Positions 18,859-31,249 of a stretch of DNA of 64,000 nucleotides are shown here, in pieces. Position numbers and translations under genes: made by a program. This DNA comes from Paraburkholderia sp. ZP32-5 (GTDB lineage Bacteria; Pseudomonadota; Gammaproteobacteria; Burkholderiales; Burkholderiaceae), in NCBI RefSeq assembly GCF_021390495.1, contig NZ_JAJEJP010000001.1, positions 434,001 through 498,000 on the forward strand, in the 5' to 3' direction. The first letter of the stretch is position 1. The number at the start of each line of letters is the position of its first letter. The notes beneath the pieces are model-generated. The model searched no databases, had not been told where the DNA came from, and saw only the letters and a program-made list of their open reading frames with translations.

Positions 18859-19944
18859 TCACACCAGCCGCAGGTAAATCAGCTCCCGCTTGATATATGC
18901 GTAAAAGATCGGTGCCGCGATCACCCCGGCGATGCCGAACGCCGCTTCCATCACGAGCATCGCGATCAGCAGTTCCCATGCGCGAGCCTCGATCTGTCCG
19001 CCGACGATCCGTGCATTCAGGAAGTACTCGAGCTTGTGAATCAGGATCAGGAACACGAGCGACATGACCGCCGCCGGAAAGCTCACCGACAACGCGACCG
19101 CGACGATGACCGTATTCGAGATCAGATTGCCGATGACCGGCAGCAGCCCGACGATGAACGTGACGAGCACCAGCGTTTTGGACAGCGGCAGCGTGTCGTG
19201 GAAGATCGGCAGGATCACCAGCAGGAAGATCGCGGTGAAGACCGTGTTGAGCGCGGAAATCTTCACCTGCGCGAACACGATGCGGCGGAACGCGTCGGCG
19301 AAACGTGTCACGCGCGTGACGAACGCGGTGGACAGCGGCAGCCGCTGCACCTGATTCTGCGCGCCGACCGCGATGATCGCGCCGATCACCATGCCGAGCA
19401 GCACATGCGTGAAACCGCGCGCCGCGGTCGTGCCGCTTTGCTGCAGCATATTCGCATGGGTTTGCATCAGCTCGGTGGCGCGCGCCTTCATCTGCTCGGT
19501 GTCGACCGGCAGATAGCTGGCGACGAATTGCGGAATCCGCCCGCGCGCCTGGTCGATCAGCTGCATCGCCTGATCGAGCAGGTGTTGCACGCTCGGCACG
19601 TCGTTTTCGATGCGCGACACAATGCCGAGCGTGATGCCCGTCAACGCGCCGACGATCACCGCCGACAGGAACACCACCGCGAGCCAGCGCGCCCGCTTGC
19701 TCGACATATGACGCTCGATGCGCGGCGCGATCATATGCACGAGCTGAAACACCAGCAGCCCGGCGAGCAGCGCGCCGAGCAGATGCAGCTGGATCACCGC
19801 CCACATGCCGAACAGCGTCACCACATAGCTGCCGATTTCGACCGCCGACAACTTCGGCAGACTCATGTCGCTGGTCAGCCTGACCGGGCGCGGGCGCAGG
19901 TCCTGCACCCGTTCTTCTTCGCGCGCCTGAATCCGCTTGGTCAT
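18859..19944 (-). CDS. AI-2E family (PerM/TqsA-like) transporter
   Basis: A 361-residue polytopic inner-membrane protein of the UPF0118/AI-2E family. Pairs of hydrophobic segments near the N-terminus (SYVVTLFGMWAVIQLHLLGA; WLAVVFLSAVIVGALTGI) flank a periplasmic helical region. Conserved C-terminal blocks are LLPVIGNLISNTVIVAVAL and FGIAGVIAAPIFYAYIKREL. Family members have been linked to AI-2 export, cation/proton exchange or permease roles, so the substrate is not assigned. It lies 34 bases after uvrA on the same strand and ends at a clear terminator. Confidence 0.88.
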   Translation of the reverse strand: MTKRIQAREEERVQDLRPRPVRLTSDMSLPKLSAVEIGSYVVTLFGMWAVIQLHLLGALLAGLLVFQLVHMIAPRIERHMSSKRARWLAVVFLSAVIVGALTGITLGIVSRIENDVPSVQHLLDQAMQLIDQARGRIPQFVASYLPVDTEQMKARATELMQTHANMLQQSGTTAARGFTHVLLGMVIGAIIAVGAQNQVQRLPLSTAFVTRVTRFADAFRRIVFAQVKISALNTVFTAIFLLVILPIFHDTLPLSKTLVLVTFIVGLLPVIGNLISNTVIVAVALSVSFPAAVMSLVFLILIHKLEYFLNARIVGGQIEARAWELLIAMLVMEAAFGIAGVIAAPIFYAYIKRELIYLRLV

Positions 19945-19978
19945 GGCTTATCCCGTCTCCAACCTCTGTAATGCAGCG

Positions 19979-22852
<2,874 letters not shown>

Positions 22853-23207
22853 GGATTTATTCCATGAACTGCGGAAAGGGGAGGGAGCCAAACCTGCTAC
22901 TATAACGACTTTTCCAGACCGCCGTTACGGCTTCCTGACAGCAGGAACAAGGCGCGAGGGCAAGCTCGGGGCAGGTTCAAAGACGGCGGTTCGACGCCGC
23001 GGGGAAGTGGTGTAACTGGGGCCGTTTTCCGCGAGTGCAAGGTGTCGTGAGGGCCGGCGGGGTGCGGCAGTGTCCGGCGCCGCGAAACACCCGCCATGCC
23101 ACCGTCCGTGATGCCCGTTCCATCGCGCCGCCTGTCCCGGCGGCCACAGCTGTCCCCTCGGGCTCGCCGCACGGTGCGCCACCCGGCTCATTCAAACAAC
23201 GCTTCCG
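22853..23207. other. Divergent intergenic region uvrA / MFS transporter
   Basis: No gene seen. A TATAGT hexamer on the minus strand at 22904-22899 could be the uvrA -10 element, without a good -35. I found no LexA-type CTG-N10-CAG box of convincing quality, so SOS control of uvrA is not supported here. Confidence 0.5.
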
Positions 23208-24395
23208 ATGTCCAATCCATCCGCCGTCTCCACACGCATGAGCGCGCCCGAATTGCGCGCGACCGTGTCGCTTGCCGCGATCTTCGCGTTGCGCATGCTG
23301 GGTCTGTTCATGATCATGCCGGTGTTCTCGGTCTACGCGAAGACTATCCCCGGCGGCGAGAACGTGCTGCTCGTCGGTATCGCGCTCGGCGCGTACGGCG
23401 TCACGCAGTCGATGCTCTACATCTTCTACGGCTGGATTTCCGACAAGATCGGCCGCAAGCCGGTCATCGCGACGGGCCTGCTGATCTTCGCGCTCGGTAG
23501 CTTCGTCGCGGCCGGCGCGCACGACATGACGTGGATCATCGTCGGCCGCGTGATTCAGGGAATGGGAGCGGTGTCGTCGGCGGTGATCGCGTTCATCGCC
23601 GATCTGACGTCGGAGGAGCATCGCACCAAGGCGATGGCGATGGTCGGCGGCAGCATCGGCATATCGTTCGCGGTTGCGATCGTCGGTGCGCCGATCGTGT
23701 TCCAATGGCTCGGCATGAGCGGGCTGTTCACGCTGGTCGGCATCTTCGCGATTCTGGCGATCGGCCTCGTGCTGTGGGTCGTGCCCGATGCGCCGAAGCC
23801 GGTCCATGTGCGCGCGCCGTTCGCCGAAGTGCTGCACAACGTCGAGCTGCTGCGGCTGAACTTCGGCGTGCTGGTGCTGCACGCAACGCAAACCGCGCTG
23901 TTCCTCGTCGTGCCGCGCATTCTCGAAGCGGGCGGCCTGCCGGTCGCGTCGCACTGGAAGGTGTATCTGCCGGTGATGGGCCTGTCGTTCGTGATGATGG
24001 TGCCGGCGATCATCGCCGCCGAGACGCGCGGCAAGATGAAGATCGTGCTGCTGTCCGCGATCGGTCTTATCCTGATCGGCCAGTTGTTATTGGGCGTGGC
24101 TCCGCATACGATTCTGAGTGTGGCGGCGATCCTGTTCGTGTACTTTCTCGGCTTCAATATTCTCGAGGCCTCGCAGCCTTCGCTGGTGTCGAAGCTGGCG
24201 CCCGGTGCCCGCAAGGGCGCGGCGGCCGGCGTCTACAACACCACCCAGGCGATCGGTCTTGCGATGGGCGGGGTGATCGGCGGCTGGCTGCTGAAGGTAG
24301 ACGGGCAAAGCGCGGTGTTTTTTGCGTGTTCGGGGCTGGTGTTCTGCTGGCTTATAATCGCCGCGAAGATGAAACCGCCGCCGCGCAAGGCATAA
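23208..24395 (+). CDS. MFS transporter
   Basis: A 395-residue major-facilitator protein with 12 predicted membrane segments. Motif A between helices 2 and 3 is GWISDKIGRKPVI, and helix 4 carries VGRVIQGMGAVSSAVIAF, typical of drug:proton antiporters such as the YajR/Bcr-like groups. There is no C-terminal extra domain. It lies between uvrA (divergent) and ssb (148 bases downstream), a stable arrangement in Burkholderiales. The substrate is unknown. Confidence 0.9.
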   Translation: MSNPSAVSTRMSAPELRATVSLAAIFALRMLGLFMIMPVFSVYAKTIPGGENVLLVGIALGAYGVTQSMLYIFYGWISDKIGRKPVIATGLLIFALGSFVAAGAHDMTWIIVGRVIQGMGAVSSAVIAFIADLTSEEHRTKAMAMVGGSIGISFAVAIVGAPIVFQWLGMSGLFTLVGIFAILAIGLVLWVVPDAPKPVHVRAPFAEVLHNVELLRLNFGVLVLHATQTALFLVVPRILEAGGLPVASHWKVYLPVMGLSFVMMVPAIIAAETRGKMKIVLLSAIGLILIGQLLLGVAPHTILSVAAILFVYFLGFNILEASQPSLVSKLAPGARKGAAAGVYNTTQAIGLAMGGVIGGWLLKVDGQSAVFFACSGLVFCWLIIAAKMKPPPRKA

Positions 24396-24543
24396 CGCGG
24401 CGCACTCGGGGGCACGTTCCCCGAATCATCCAGAACTCACCCGGCGGCGGGCAGAGGCGCTTTGCTTAGTCCAGGTCTGCTGGCCACGAGACGCGAACCG
24501 CGCAGTGCCGCGCCGCCCGTAATGGAATCAACAGGAGAAATTC

Positions 24544-25086
24544 ATGGCATCCGTGAACAAGGTCATTCTCGTCGGCAACCTCGGAGCCGATCCGGAAGTC
24601 CGTTATCTTCCGAGCGGCGACGCAGTGGCGAACATCCGCCTTGCAACGACGGACCGCTACAAGGACAAGGCGTCGGGCGAGATGAAGGAAGCCACCGAGT
24701 GGCACCGCGTCGCGTTCTTCGGCCGCCTCGCGGAAATCGTTTCGGAATATCTGAAGAAAGGCTCGTCGGTGTATCTGGAAGGGCGCATCCGTACCCGCAA
24801 GTGGCAGGCTCAGGACGGCACCGACCGTTATTCCACCGAGATCGTCGCGGAACAGATGCAGATGCTCGGCGGCCGTGGCGGCGCGTCGATGGGTGGCGAT
24901 GAAGGCGGCTATAGCCGCGGTGAACCGTCGGAGCGTAGCGGTGGCGGCGGCGGTGGTGGTGGTGGTGGCCGCGCGATGTCGTCGGGTGGTGGTTCGCGTG
25001 GCGGCAGCGGTGGTGGCGGCGCGAGCCGTCCGAGCGCGCCGGCTGGCGGCGGTTTTGATGAGATGGATGACGATATTCCGTTCTGA
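24544..25086 (+). CDS. ssb: Single-stranded DNA-binding protein
   Basis: OB-fold protein that coats single-stranded DNA in replication and repair. It is 180 residues: N-terminal OB domain ([50 protein letters not shown]), a long Gly/Ser/Arg-rich linker (about residues 115-165, with runs of Gly), and the conserved acidic tip MDDDIPF that docks partner proteins. It has a strong AGGAGA site and a clear terminator follows. Confidence 0.98.
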   Translation: MASVNKVILVGNLGADPEVRYLPSGDAVANIRLATTDRYKDKASGEMKEATEWHRVAFFGRLAEIVSEYLKKGSSVYLEGRIRTRKWQAQDGTDRYSTEIVAEQMQMLGGRGGASMGGDEGGYSRGEPSERSGGGGGGGGGGRAMSSGGGSRGGSGGGGASRPSAPAGGGFDEMDDDIPF

Positions 25087-25116
25087 CCCCCTCACCGTTT
25101 TACCGATCAAAACATG

Positions 25117-25149
25117 AAAGCCCGCCTCCGAAAGGGGGCGGGCTTTTTT
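25117..25149 (+). terminator. Intrinsic terminator after ssb
   Basis: A stem of about 12 bp (AAAGCCCGCCTCC pairing with GGGGGCGGGCTTT), GAAA loop, followed by a T run ending near 25149. It starts 30 bases after the ssb stop. Confidence 0.92.
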
Positions 25150-25192
25150 GTCGGCCGTTCTCCCGCTCCACTGTACCGAGTTCGTTGCGGAT

Positions 25193-25993
25193 TCACCGCC
25201 GCAAATGCTCCAACGTATCTCTCAACGGCACGCTCGAAATCACGATCGGCCCGGTAAAAGGCGAATCCAGGTCGACGATCACGTAAATTGCCGAAGCAAT
25301 CGACACCGCGCCGAGCATGATCGTCACCAGCGCCAGCGTGTTGCGCGGCGCGATCAATCCAAAGCTCAGAAAGATCACGCCTAGCCAGAACGTCAGTGTC
25401 TTGAGGAACGGCCGCGAAATCGAACTGTGTGCTTCCTCGATGAGTTTCCAACGCGCGTCGACGACCCGGCGGTATTGCATCAGCGCATCGTCGAGCGCGC
25501 GCTGCTGCAACGAATCGTGCGTACGCAGTTCGCGCAACTGCCGGCCGACTGCCGTCAGCATGTCGCCGAGCTGCACGTTTTCGAGTTTCTCCGGCGTGTC
25601 GGGCGGTCCGAGGTCGCGCGGATAGTTGCCGCTCGGCGCCGGCTCCCTCGGCCATGTCGACGCGATCGCCGCCGCCGTGTACACACCCAGCAGACGCCGC
25701 GATTCGTTGGCGCCGTCACCGAGTTCGCGCAACGTCGTGTCGAACTCGATCAGCTTGGCCGCATAACTGCGCATGTCGTTGGACGCGGTATCGAAACTCG
25801 ATTTCGCCGATGCGGTCATCAGGCCGAGCACCAGCGCGGCAAACGTGACAAGCATGCCGATCACGAGCTGGACCAGTTGCACGGTCTCATGCGCCTTGTG
25901 CTCCTCGGGCAGAAGCGGCCGCACGGCGACACCGAAACCGGTTGCGAGCAGCAAAAGCGCAAATACCAGGATGGCCGAACCGACTTCCGACAT
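25193..25993 (-). CDS. DUF4239-like (bestrophin-like) membrane protein
   Basis: A 266-residue protein with two N-terminal hydrophobic segments (AILVFALLLLATGFGVAV; LVIGMLVTFAALVLGLM). A soluble helical middle follows (about residues 65-185, beginning SAKSSFDTASNDMRSYAAKLIEFD), then two C-terminal helices (FWLGVIFLSFGLIA; IMLGAVSIASAIYVIV). The layout and the HKAHETVQLV...LGLMTASAKSSFD block resemble DUF4239 proteins. Function unknown. The ATG at 25993 has a GGAG site 10 bases upstream. Upstream in-frame sequence to 26062 is not membrane-protein-like. It is convergent with ssb across the terminator. Confidence 0.8.
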   Translation of the reverse strand: MSEVGSAILVFALLLLATGFGVAVRPLLPEEHKAHETVQLVQLVIGMLVTFAALVLGLMTASAKSSFDTASNDMRSYAAKLIEFDTTLRELGDGANESRRLLGVYTAAAIASTWPREPAPSGNYPRDLGPPDTPEKLENVQLGDMLTAVGRQLRELRTHDSLQQRALDDALMQYRRVVDARWKLIEEAHSSISRPFLKTLTFWLGVIFLSFGLIAPRNTLALVTIMLGAVSIASAIYVIVDLDSPFTGPIVISSVPLRDTLEHLRR

Positions 25994-26213
25994 GGGAGCA
26001 CTCCGAAGAACACACGCGCTGCGACACTTTATTGATTTAACGCAAGCGATGCACGCGATCAACCATAAAGTTTTTGGTTATGAAGCCGTTCTTCTCAATG
26101 CGGTGTTTGCTTAAATTTCAATCAAGATTGCGGACCTGGCCGAGTGGCGTGGAATGCAGTATGCATGGCCGATACGAATGGATCGGCCGGGCAGCCGGAG
26201 GGAGACCAACTCG

Positions 26214-27872
26214 ATGTTGAAAAATCTGTCGATTCGCAACAGCCTTAGCCTGATGATCGTGAGCTTTGCCGTCGTGCTGTTGCTCGGCGCTGCCGCGGGG
26301 CTGTTGTCGCTGCGCGCGGCCAATGCGTCGCTGCAGCAGATGTACACGGTCGACACCCCCGCAGTCGCGGATCTCGAAGGCAGCGCTGGCCAGCTGCTGC
26401 GTCTGCGTCTCGCGCTCGCGACTTATGCGTCGCTTGCCGCGCTTAACGACAAGGATGGCGCGGCCGCGGTGCTCAAGCGTTTCGATCAGTATCGCCAGGG
26501 ATCCGATGAGCGACTTGCCCACTATGTGAGCCGCGCGGGCGCGGACGCCGACGAGCAGCGTCTGATCGCGGACATGCAGCAGCGCCGCGACACGTTCCTG
26601 CGCGAAGGCGTGGACCCGGCGCTCGCCGCGCTCAAGTCGGGCGATACCACCGCGTTCAACGACGTGCAGGCGCACAAGCTGCCGTCGCTGTACAGCGCAT
26701 ACGAAAAGGCGATGCTCGCGCTCGAAAAGCTGCAGCTCGATCACGGCGAGCAACGCTATCAGGACGCGCAGAAGCTGTTCTACGTGATCTGTATCGCGGT
26801 GGCGGTCGGCATGGTGCTGTCGCTGCTTGGCGGCTGGCTGGGTCGCGCGGTGCTGGTGCGCGCGATCGTCAGTCCGGTCGATGCGACGATCGCGCAGTTC
26901 CAGCGCATCGCGAACGGCGACCTGACCGGCCGCATCGACGTGACCGGCGACAACGAAATGGGCCGGCTCGCGGCCGCGCTGCGCAAGATGCAGGACTCGC
27001 TGATCTCGACGGTGAGCGCAGTGCGTCAGGGCACCGAATCGATCGATACGGGCGTCAGCGAAATCGCGGCGGGCAACACCGATCTGTCGCAGCGCACCGA
27101 GGAGCAGGCTGCGTCGCTGGAAGAAACCGCGGCGAGCATCGAGCAGTTGACGTCGACGGTCAAGCAGACCGCGGACAACGCGAAGCAGGCCAGCTCGCTC
27201 GCGCAAGGCGCGTCGACGCTGGCCGCGCAAGGTGGCGAGCTGACCGAGCAGGTGGTCGGCACGATGCATGGCATCGTCGCCGACTCGCGGCAGATTGCCG
27301 ATATCGTCGGCGTGATCGAGGGGATCGCGTTCCAGACCAATATCCTCGCGCTGAATGCCGCGGTCGAAGCGGCGCGCGCTGGCGAGCAGGGACGCGGCTT
27401 CGCGGTGGTCGCGAGCGAGGTGCGCTCGCTTGCGCAGCGTAGCGCGGCGGCGGCCAAGGAGATCAAGGGCTTGATCGATGCGTCGACCGCGCGCGTGCAG
27501 GAGGGCTCGCACCTCGTCGAGCGCTCGGGTACGACGATGACCGAAATCGTCGACGCCATCGCGCGCGTGAGTTCGATCATGGGCGAGATCGCCGCGGCGG
27601 CGACCGAGCAGAGCACCGGCATCGACCAGGTCAATCTCGCGGTCGCGCAGATGGACGAGGTCACGCAGCAGAACGCGGCGCTCGTCGAGCAGGCGGCCGC
27701 CGCGGCGAGTTCGCTGGAAGAGCAGGCGCGGCGGTTGACGACGGCGGTAGCGGTGTTTCAGACGGGCAGCGGGGCGCGGGCGGCGGGTGCGTCGGCGGCT
27801 TCTGTGGTTGGCGGGAAGGCGGTGGGTGGTGCTGCCGGGGCGAAGCGGGAAAGCGAGTTCGTGACGGCGTAA
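26214..27872 (+). CDS. Methyl-accepting chemotaxis protein (Tsr/Tar type)
   Basis: A 552-residue chemoreceptor. TM1 is at residues about 12-33 ([20 protein letters not shown]), then a periplasmic four-helix-bundle ligand domain (about 34-185), TM2 ([17 protein letters not shown], about 190-206), a HAMP domain ([23 protein letters not shown]) and a cytoplasmic coiled coil. The kinase-control tip ([31 protein letters not shown]) and methylation helices containing [17 protein letters not shown] are intact. The C-terminus is Ala/Gly-rich without an NWETF-type CheR tether. The ligand is unknown and no che genes are adjacent. The ATG at 26214 has a GGAGGGAG site. Confidence 0.95.
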   Translation: MLKNLSIRNSLSLMIVSFAVVLLLGAAAGLLSLRAANASLQQMYTVDTPAVADLEGSAGQLLRLRLALATYASLAALNDKDGAAAVLKRFDQYRQGSDERLAHYVSRAGADADEQRLIADMQQRRDTFLREGVDPALAALKSGDTTAFNDVQAHKLPSLYSAYEKAMLALEKLQLDHGEQRYQDAQKLFYVICIAVAVGMVLSLLGGWLGRAVLVRAIVSPVDATIAQFQRIANGDLTGRIDVTGDNEMGRLAAALRKMQDSLISTVSAVRQGTESIDTGVSEIAAGNTDLSQRTEEQAASLEETAASIEQLTSTVKQTADNAKQASSLAQGASTLAAQGGELTEQVVGTMHGIVADSRQIADIVGVIEGIAFQTNILALNAAVEAARAGEQGRGFAVVASEVRSLAQRSAAAAKEIKGLIDASTARVQEGSHLVERSGTTMTEIVDAIARVSSIMGEIAAAATEQSTGIDQVNLAVAQMDEVTQQNAALVEQAAAAASSLEEQARRLTTAVAVFQTGSGARAAGASAASVVGGKAVGGAAGAKRESEFVTA

Positions 27873-28000
27873 CGGTGATCGCGGCGGCGTGAGCGTGAAG
27901 CAGGGGCGATGCGGGTCATTTATTTGGGTGGCCACGCATCCGTTCTTTGCAGCGTGTGGCGTCGCTGTTGCACCCGTTCACAGAGCGCCGTAACTATCGG

Positions 28001-28026
28001 CCACTGCCACTGCCACTGCCACTGCC
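28001..28026. repeat. Hexanucleotide array (CCACTG)x4
   Basis: Four perfect tandem copies of CCACTG (28001-28024) plus CC. It is a simple-sequence repeat in noncoding DNA and could vary in copy number between strains. Confidence 0.85.
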
Positions 28027-28088
28027 GGGCCGGCCGAAAGACCGCGGATATGGACGCCGAACCGGAGCTATCGAGCGAGTTCACTTCA

Positions 28089-28247
28089 GCGTAAGGGCAC
28101 CGAGAGCAGTTTGTCTGAACTGCTGCTTCTCTGCCGTCACAAGGCGTCGCGTATTCTCCACACCACGCCCTGCGCTTCTCAGCGTAAGGGTACCGCGAGC
28201 AGTTCGTCTAAACGGCTTCTTCTTCGCCCCTCACAAGCCGCCGCGTC
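28089..28247. repeat. Diverged direct duplication, period 93
   Basis: Copy 1 (28089-28153) and copy 2 (28182-28247) share AGCGTAAGGG, then (C/T)ACCG, GAGCAGTT, CTCACAAG-like and CGCGT blocks in the same order. Copy 1 has an internal inverted repeat (AGCAGTT / AACTGCT, 6-base loop), which is imperfect in copy 2. It may be a REP-like intergenic element or an old tandem duplication. Confidence 0.65.
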
Positions 28248-28261
28248 AACCCCCCACACCT

Positions 28262-29068
28262 CTACTGCATCGCCGCGTAATACTTAGCCAGACTATCGAT
28301 CTCTTCCGGCGTCATCTGCCGCGCGACGTTGCGCATCTGCTCATTGATGTCGTTATGCCGCTCGCCCGAAGCGAACGCGCGCAACTGCGCGGCGAGATAC
28401 ACCGATGACTGTCCGCCGAGCCAAGGCGCCGCGCCCTTGCGATCGAGCTGGCCGTGGCAGGCCGCGCACGGCGCGATATTGCGTTGCGGATCGCCCTGCA
28501 TCGCGAGTCTGACCGCGTTCGCATCCGGCCCGACGCCGGCCGGTGTTTTCTCTGTGGCCGGTGTGCGCGCCAGCGACGCGTAGTAGGCGGCCAGATCGTG
28601 CAGGTCCTGGTCGCTGCGTTCGGCGATGATCGCCTGCATCACCGCGCTCTGGCGCTGACCGCTCTGGTAGTCGCGCAATTCCTTGTAGACCACGTCTTCG
28701 TATTGACCGGCGAGCGCGGGCGCTGTGATCTGCGGGGGACCGGACACGCCGTGGCACATCGAGCAGTGCTGCGTTGCAATCGTCGCTCCGCGGCCGATCT
28801 CGCCCATGACCGGATGCACAAAGCCCGACGGCGGCAGCACGACCACCTCGCTCGGCACGCGGCTCGTGGTGTTGCCGCTATACCAGCTCGACGGCACGCC
28901 GGCCGCGCCGCAGATCCGCGCCCACAGGCTGAGATTGCCGAACGCGCTGCTCGCGGACGGCAGCCAGATAAAGCCGATCAGTATCGCGACGATCGCAATC
29001 GCGAGCGTGCCGCCGACGCTCCAGACGAACCACGGATTGCGCAACGTGAAGAGGCGTTCTTCGCTCAT
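28262..29068 (-). CDS. Membrane-anchored dihaem cytochrome c
   Basis: A 268-residue protein with one N-terminal membrane anchor (VWSVGGTLAIAIVAILIGFIWL, about residues 13-34), then two cytochrome c domains with CSMCH (about residue 96) and CAACH (about residue 193). It is the last gene of the oxidase operon. Its ATG overlaps the subunit I stop by 4 bases (ATGA), so it is translationally coupled. It probably delivers electrons to the CuA centre of subunit II. It resembles the c4/c5 dihaem pattern, with haem domains facing the periplasm. Confidence 0.92.
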   Translation of the reverse strand: MSEERLFTLRNPWFVWSVGGTLAIAIVAILIGFIWLPSASSAFGNLSLWARICGAAGVPSSWYSGNTTSRVPSEVVVLPPSGFVHPVMGEIGRGATIATQHCSMCHGVSGPPQITAPALAGQYEDVVYKELRDYQSGQRQSAVMQAIIAERSDQDLHDLAAYYASLARTPATEKTPAGVGPDANAVRLAMQGDPQRNIAPCAACHGQLDRKGAAPWLGGQSSVYLAAQLRAFASGERHNDINEQMRNVARQMTPEEIDSLAKYYAAMQ

Positions 29069-30690
29069 CGCTGTGCTCCGATCACGACCGCCGGCACCGA
29101 AGTCTGCGGCAGGCGCAGCAACTGCACGATCGGCACGCTGTAGTTGACGACCGTGAGCCCGATCATCAGTGCGACCCACAGCCCGAAACTGTTGAGCGCG
29201 ACCGGCACGCGCACGACCGGTTGCGCCGGGCTCGCGAAGCGGAATGTCTGCGGCTCGACGAGCGGCCCGAATTGCGATTTCACGAGGATGTAGACGAACA
29301 GCAGCCCGGACGCCACGAGGATCAGCCCGCCGATCGCCGATACGCCGACCCAGAACGCCTGCCCCTGCATGCCCGCCATCGCGTAGTCGTAATAGGCCAT
29401 GCGGCGCGGCGCGCCGAGCAGGCCGACCCAATGCCACGGGATCGTCACGGTCATCATGCCGATGAACCACAGCCATAGTTGCGTGCGCACCAGCTTCGCC
29501 GACACGATCGCGCGGCCGGTCAGTTGCGGCCACAGTTCGTAGGCGATCGCGAAGTACATGATGACGATCGCGCCGCCGAAGATCAGGTGAAAGTGCCCGG
29601 TCACCCACTGCGTGTTGTGCACGGTCGAATTCAACTGATAGCTCATGTTGATGAGCCCGCCCGCGCCGCCGAAGCCGAGCATCACGAACGAGAACGCGAC
29701 TACCAGCATCATCGGGTTGCGCCACGGCAGCGCGGTGAGCCAGCCGAGCGCGCCCTTGCCGCCGCGCAATCTGCCGGCGATTTCCACCGACGCGCAGATC
29801 GTGAACACGGTCAATAGCGTCGGCACCGACACCATGCCGGTGAACACCGCGTGCACGAACTTGAAGCCGGCGCCGACTTGCGGATCGACGAACAGATGGT
29901 GGATACCGATCGGCATCGCGAACACGAGAAACATGATGAACGACACGCGCGCCATCGAATCGCTATAGAGCCTGCCGCCGATCGCGCGCGGCACCAGCGT
30001 GTAGTACGCGATATAGGCGGGGACCAGCCAGAAGTAGACGATCGCGTGCAGGGTCCAGGAGAACAGCACGCGCGACAGGCCCGCATCGATCGTGCGGGTG
30101 AAGCCGAACGCGACCGGCAGGATCTGGAACAGGATTTCGAGCGCCGCGCCGACCGCGGTCCACGCCCACAGATACGCGCCCGCGACGTTCGCGAACATCG
30201 CGAGCGGCACCGGCTTGCCGGGGTTCGCGCGCTTCCAGACGCGCAGATTCACATGCATCAGCGCGACCCAGATCCACGAGCCGACCACCACCAGCACGAC
30301 GCCGAGGTAATAGAACGGGCTGCCGATCATCGGCGGATAGAACGTGTAGAGCACCGATGCCTTGCCGGCCGCAACCGGCACCATCGCCATCACCGCGCCG
30401 ACCAGCAGCAGGTAAAACGCGGCCCACGCCCATTTGAGACCGACGAGGCGCTGCGCGAGCGCGAGTTCGACGATTGCGTAGCCGAAGGCCATCGCGACCA
30501 GCGTGGGCATCACATAGGCCATCACGGTGCCGTGAGCGGTCACCGAGCGGTAATACAGCTCGGGGTCGCCGATCCACGGCGCGAGCGGGCTGCGCACCAG
30601 CATCTGCCACGCACCGAGGCATAGCGCGATCGCGAACGTGATAAAGGCGAGCCAGAAATGCGCGAGAACGAGTCGCTTAGCGTGAAACAC
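29065..30690 (-). CDS. ba3-type (family B) cytochrome c oxidase subunit I
   Basis: Haem-copper oxidase catalytic subunit, 541 residues with about 13 membrane segments. Visible ligands are His53 (TAHG) and His368 for the low-spin haem, His366 for the high-spin haem (VTGHFHL), and His215, His264 and His265 for CuB. Tyr219 in HAIVYFW is at the position of the His-Tyr cross-link. The short spacing and the absence of a D-channel NxxxxxD pattern point to the B (ba3/CbaA) family rather than aa3 or cbb3. The start is a GTG with GGAGG 7 bases upstream, and the gene overlaps the end of subunit II by 14 bases. Family B enzymes usually have high oxygen affinity. Confidence 0.93.
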   Translation of the reverse strand: MFHAKRLVLAHFWLAFITFAIALCLGAWQMLVRSPLAPWIGDPELYYRSVTAHGTVMAYVMPTLVAMAFGYAIVELALAQRLVGLKWAWAAFYLLLVGAVMAMVPVAAGKASVLYTFYPPMIGSPFYYLGVVLVVVGSWIWVALMHVNLRVWKRANPGKPVPLAMFANVAGAYLWAWTAVGAALEILFQILPVAFGFTRTIDAGLSRVLFSWTLHAIVYFWLVPAYIAYYTLVPRAIGGRLYSDSMARVSFIMFLVFAMPIGIHHLFVDPQVGAGFKFVHAVFTGMVSVPTLLTVFTICASVEIAGRLRGGKGALGWLTALPWRNPMMLVVAFSFVMLGFGGAGGLINMSYQLNSTVHNTQWVTGHFHLIFGGAIVIMYFAIAYELWPQLTGRAIVSAKLVRTQLWLWFIGMMTVTIPWHWVGLLGAPRRMAYYDYAMAGMQGQAFWVGVSAIGGLILVASGLLFVYILVKSQFGPLVEPQTFRFASPAQPVVRVPVALNSFGLWVALMIGLTVVNYSVPIVQLLRLPQTSVPAVVIGAQR

Positions 30691-31249
30691 AGCTCAGCCT
30701 CCGGGTTTGTCGGGCCTGTTCGAAGAAAGCGGCTTTGTCGATCACCTTCACGTGCGCCCACATCGTCTGATGGCCGAAGCCGCAGAACTCGTGGCACGGC
30801 ATCGTGTGATCGGCGGGATGGTCGAATTGCGTGTTCAGCGTCGACACGTAGCCGGGCACGATCATCGTGTTGATGTTGGTATCGGTGACGAGCAGGCCGT
30901 GCACGACGTCGGCGCTGGTGGTGCGGATCGTGATCGGCGTGCCGGCGGGCACCACCAGGCACTGCGGCGTGAACGAGTACTGCTGCGCGACGAAGCGCAC
31001 GATCACCGAGCCGTCCGGCTGCACCGCGCTGCCGAGATTGTCCTCGGCGAATTCGCCGGACAGTTGCAGACGGGAAGGATCGATCGTCTCGACGCGCGAC
31101 GGCGGCATCATCGCCCAATGCACGCCGGAGAACACGATTACCGCGAGCATCAGCACGATCAGCGCGACCGCGAAGATCGCCCAGCGCCGCTCGGCGCGCA
31201 ACGCGACCGCGTGGCCGCTCTCCGGTTGATGATTCGATTCGGTCGACAT
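30677..31249 (-). CDS. Cytochrome c oxidase subunit II (CuA-containing, ba3 type)
   Basis: A 190-residue protein with a single N-terminal membrane anchor (AIFAVALIVLMLAVIVFSGV, about residues 24-43) and a cupredoxin domain. The CuA site is complete: His in VHGLLV, then CHEFCGFGHQTM, supplying Cys, Glu, Cys, His and Met. There is no fused cytochrome c domain. It is coupled to the small upstream gene through TAATG and overlaps subunit I. Confidence 0.93.
   Translation of the reverse strand: MSTESNHQPESGHAVALRAERRWAIFAVALIVLMLAVIVFSGVHWAMMPPSRVETIDPSRLQLSGEFAEDNLGSAVQPDGSVIVRFVAQQYSFTPQCLVVPAGTPITIRTTSADVVHGLLVTDTNINTMIVPGYVSTLNTQFDHPADHTMPCHEFCGFGHQTMWAHVKVIDKAAFFEQARQTRRLSCVSR

Larger units (their letters stand above)
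27873..28261. other. Intergenic region with repeats, after the chemoreceptor
   Basis: No convincing gene. It holds a CCACTG hexamer array and a diverged 66-base tandem duplication (listed separately). Short frames across it have no family features and run antisense into the cytochrome c gene. Confidence 0.6.

Noticed and set aside
22853..23207. A LexA (SOS) box upstream of uvrA
   Set aside because: No CTG-N10-CAG dyad of adequate quality was found in the gap.
26118..27935. A 605-codon minus-strand frame opposite the chemoreceptor
   Set aside because: Shadow of the chemoreceptor coding bias. The translation is Arg/His-rich and has no recognisable domain.
27947..28408. A 153-codon plus-strand frame covering the duplicated repeat
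   Set aside because: It overlaps the cytochrome c gene in antisense. The apparent protein repeat is only the DNA duplication, whose 93-base period is a multiple of three.
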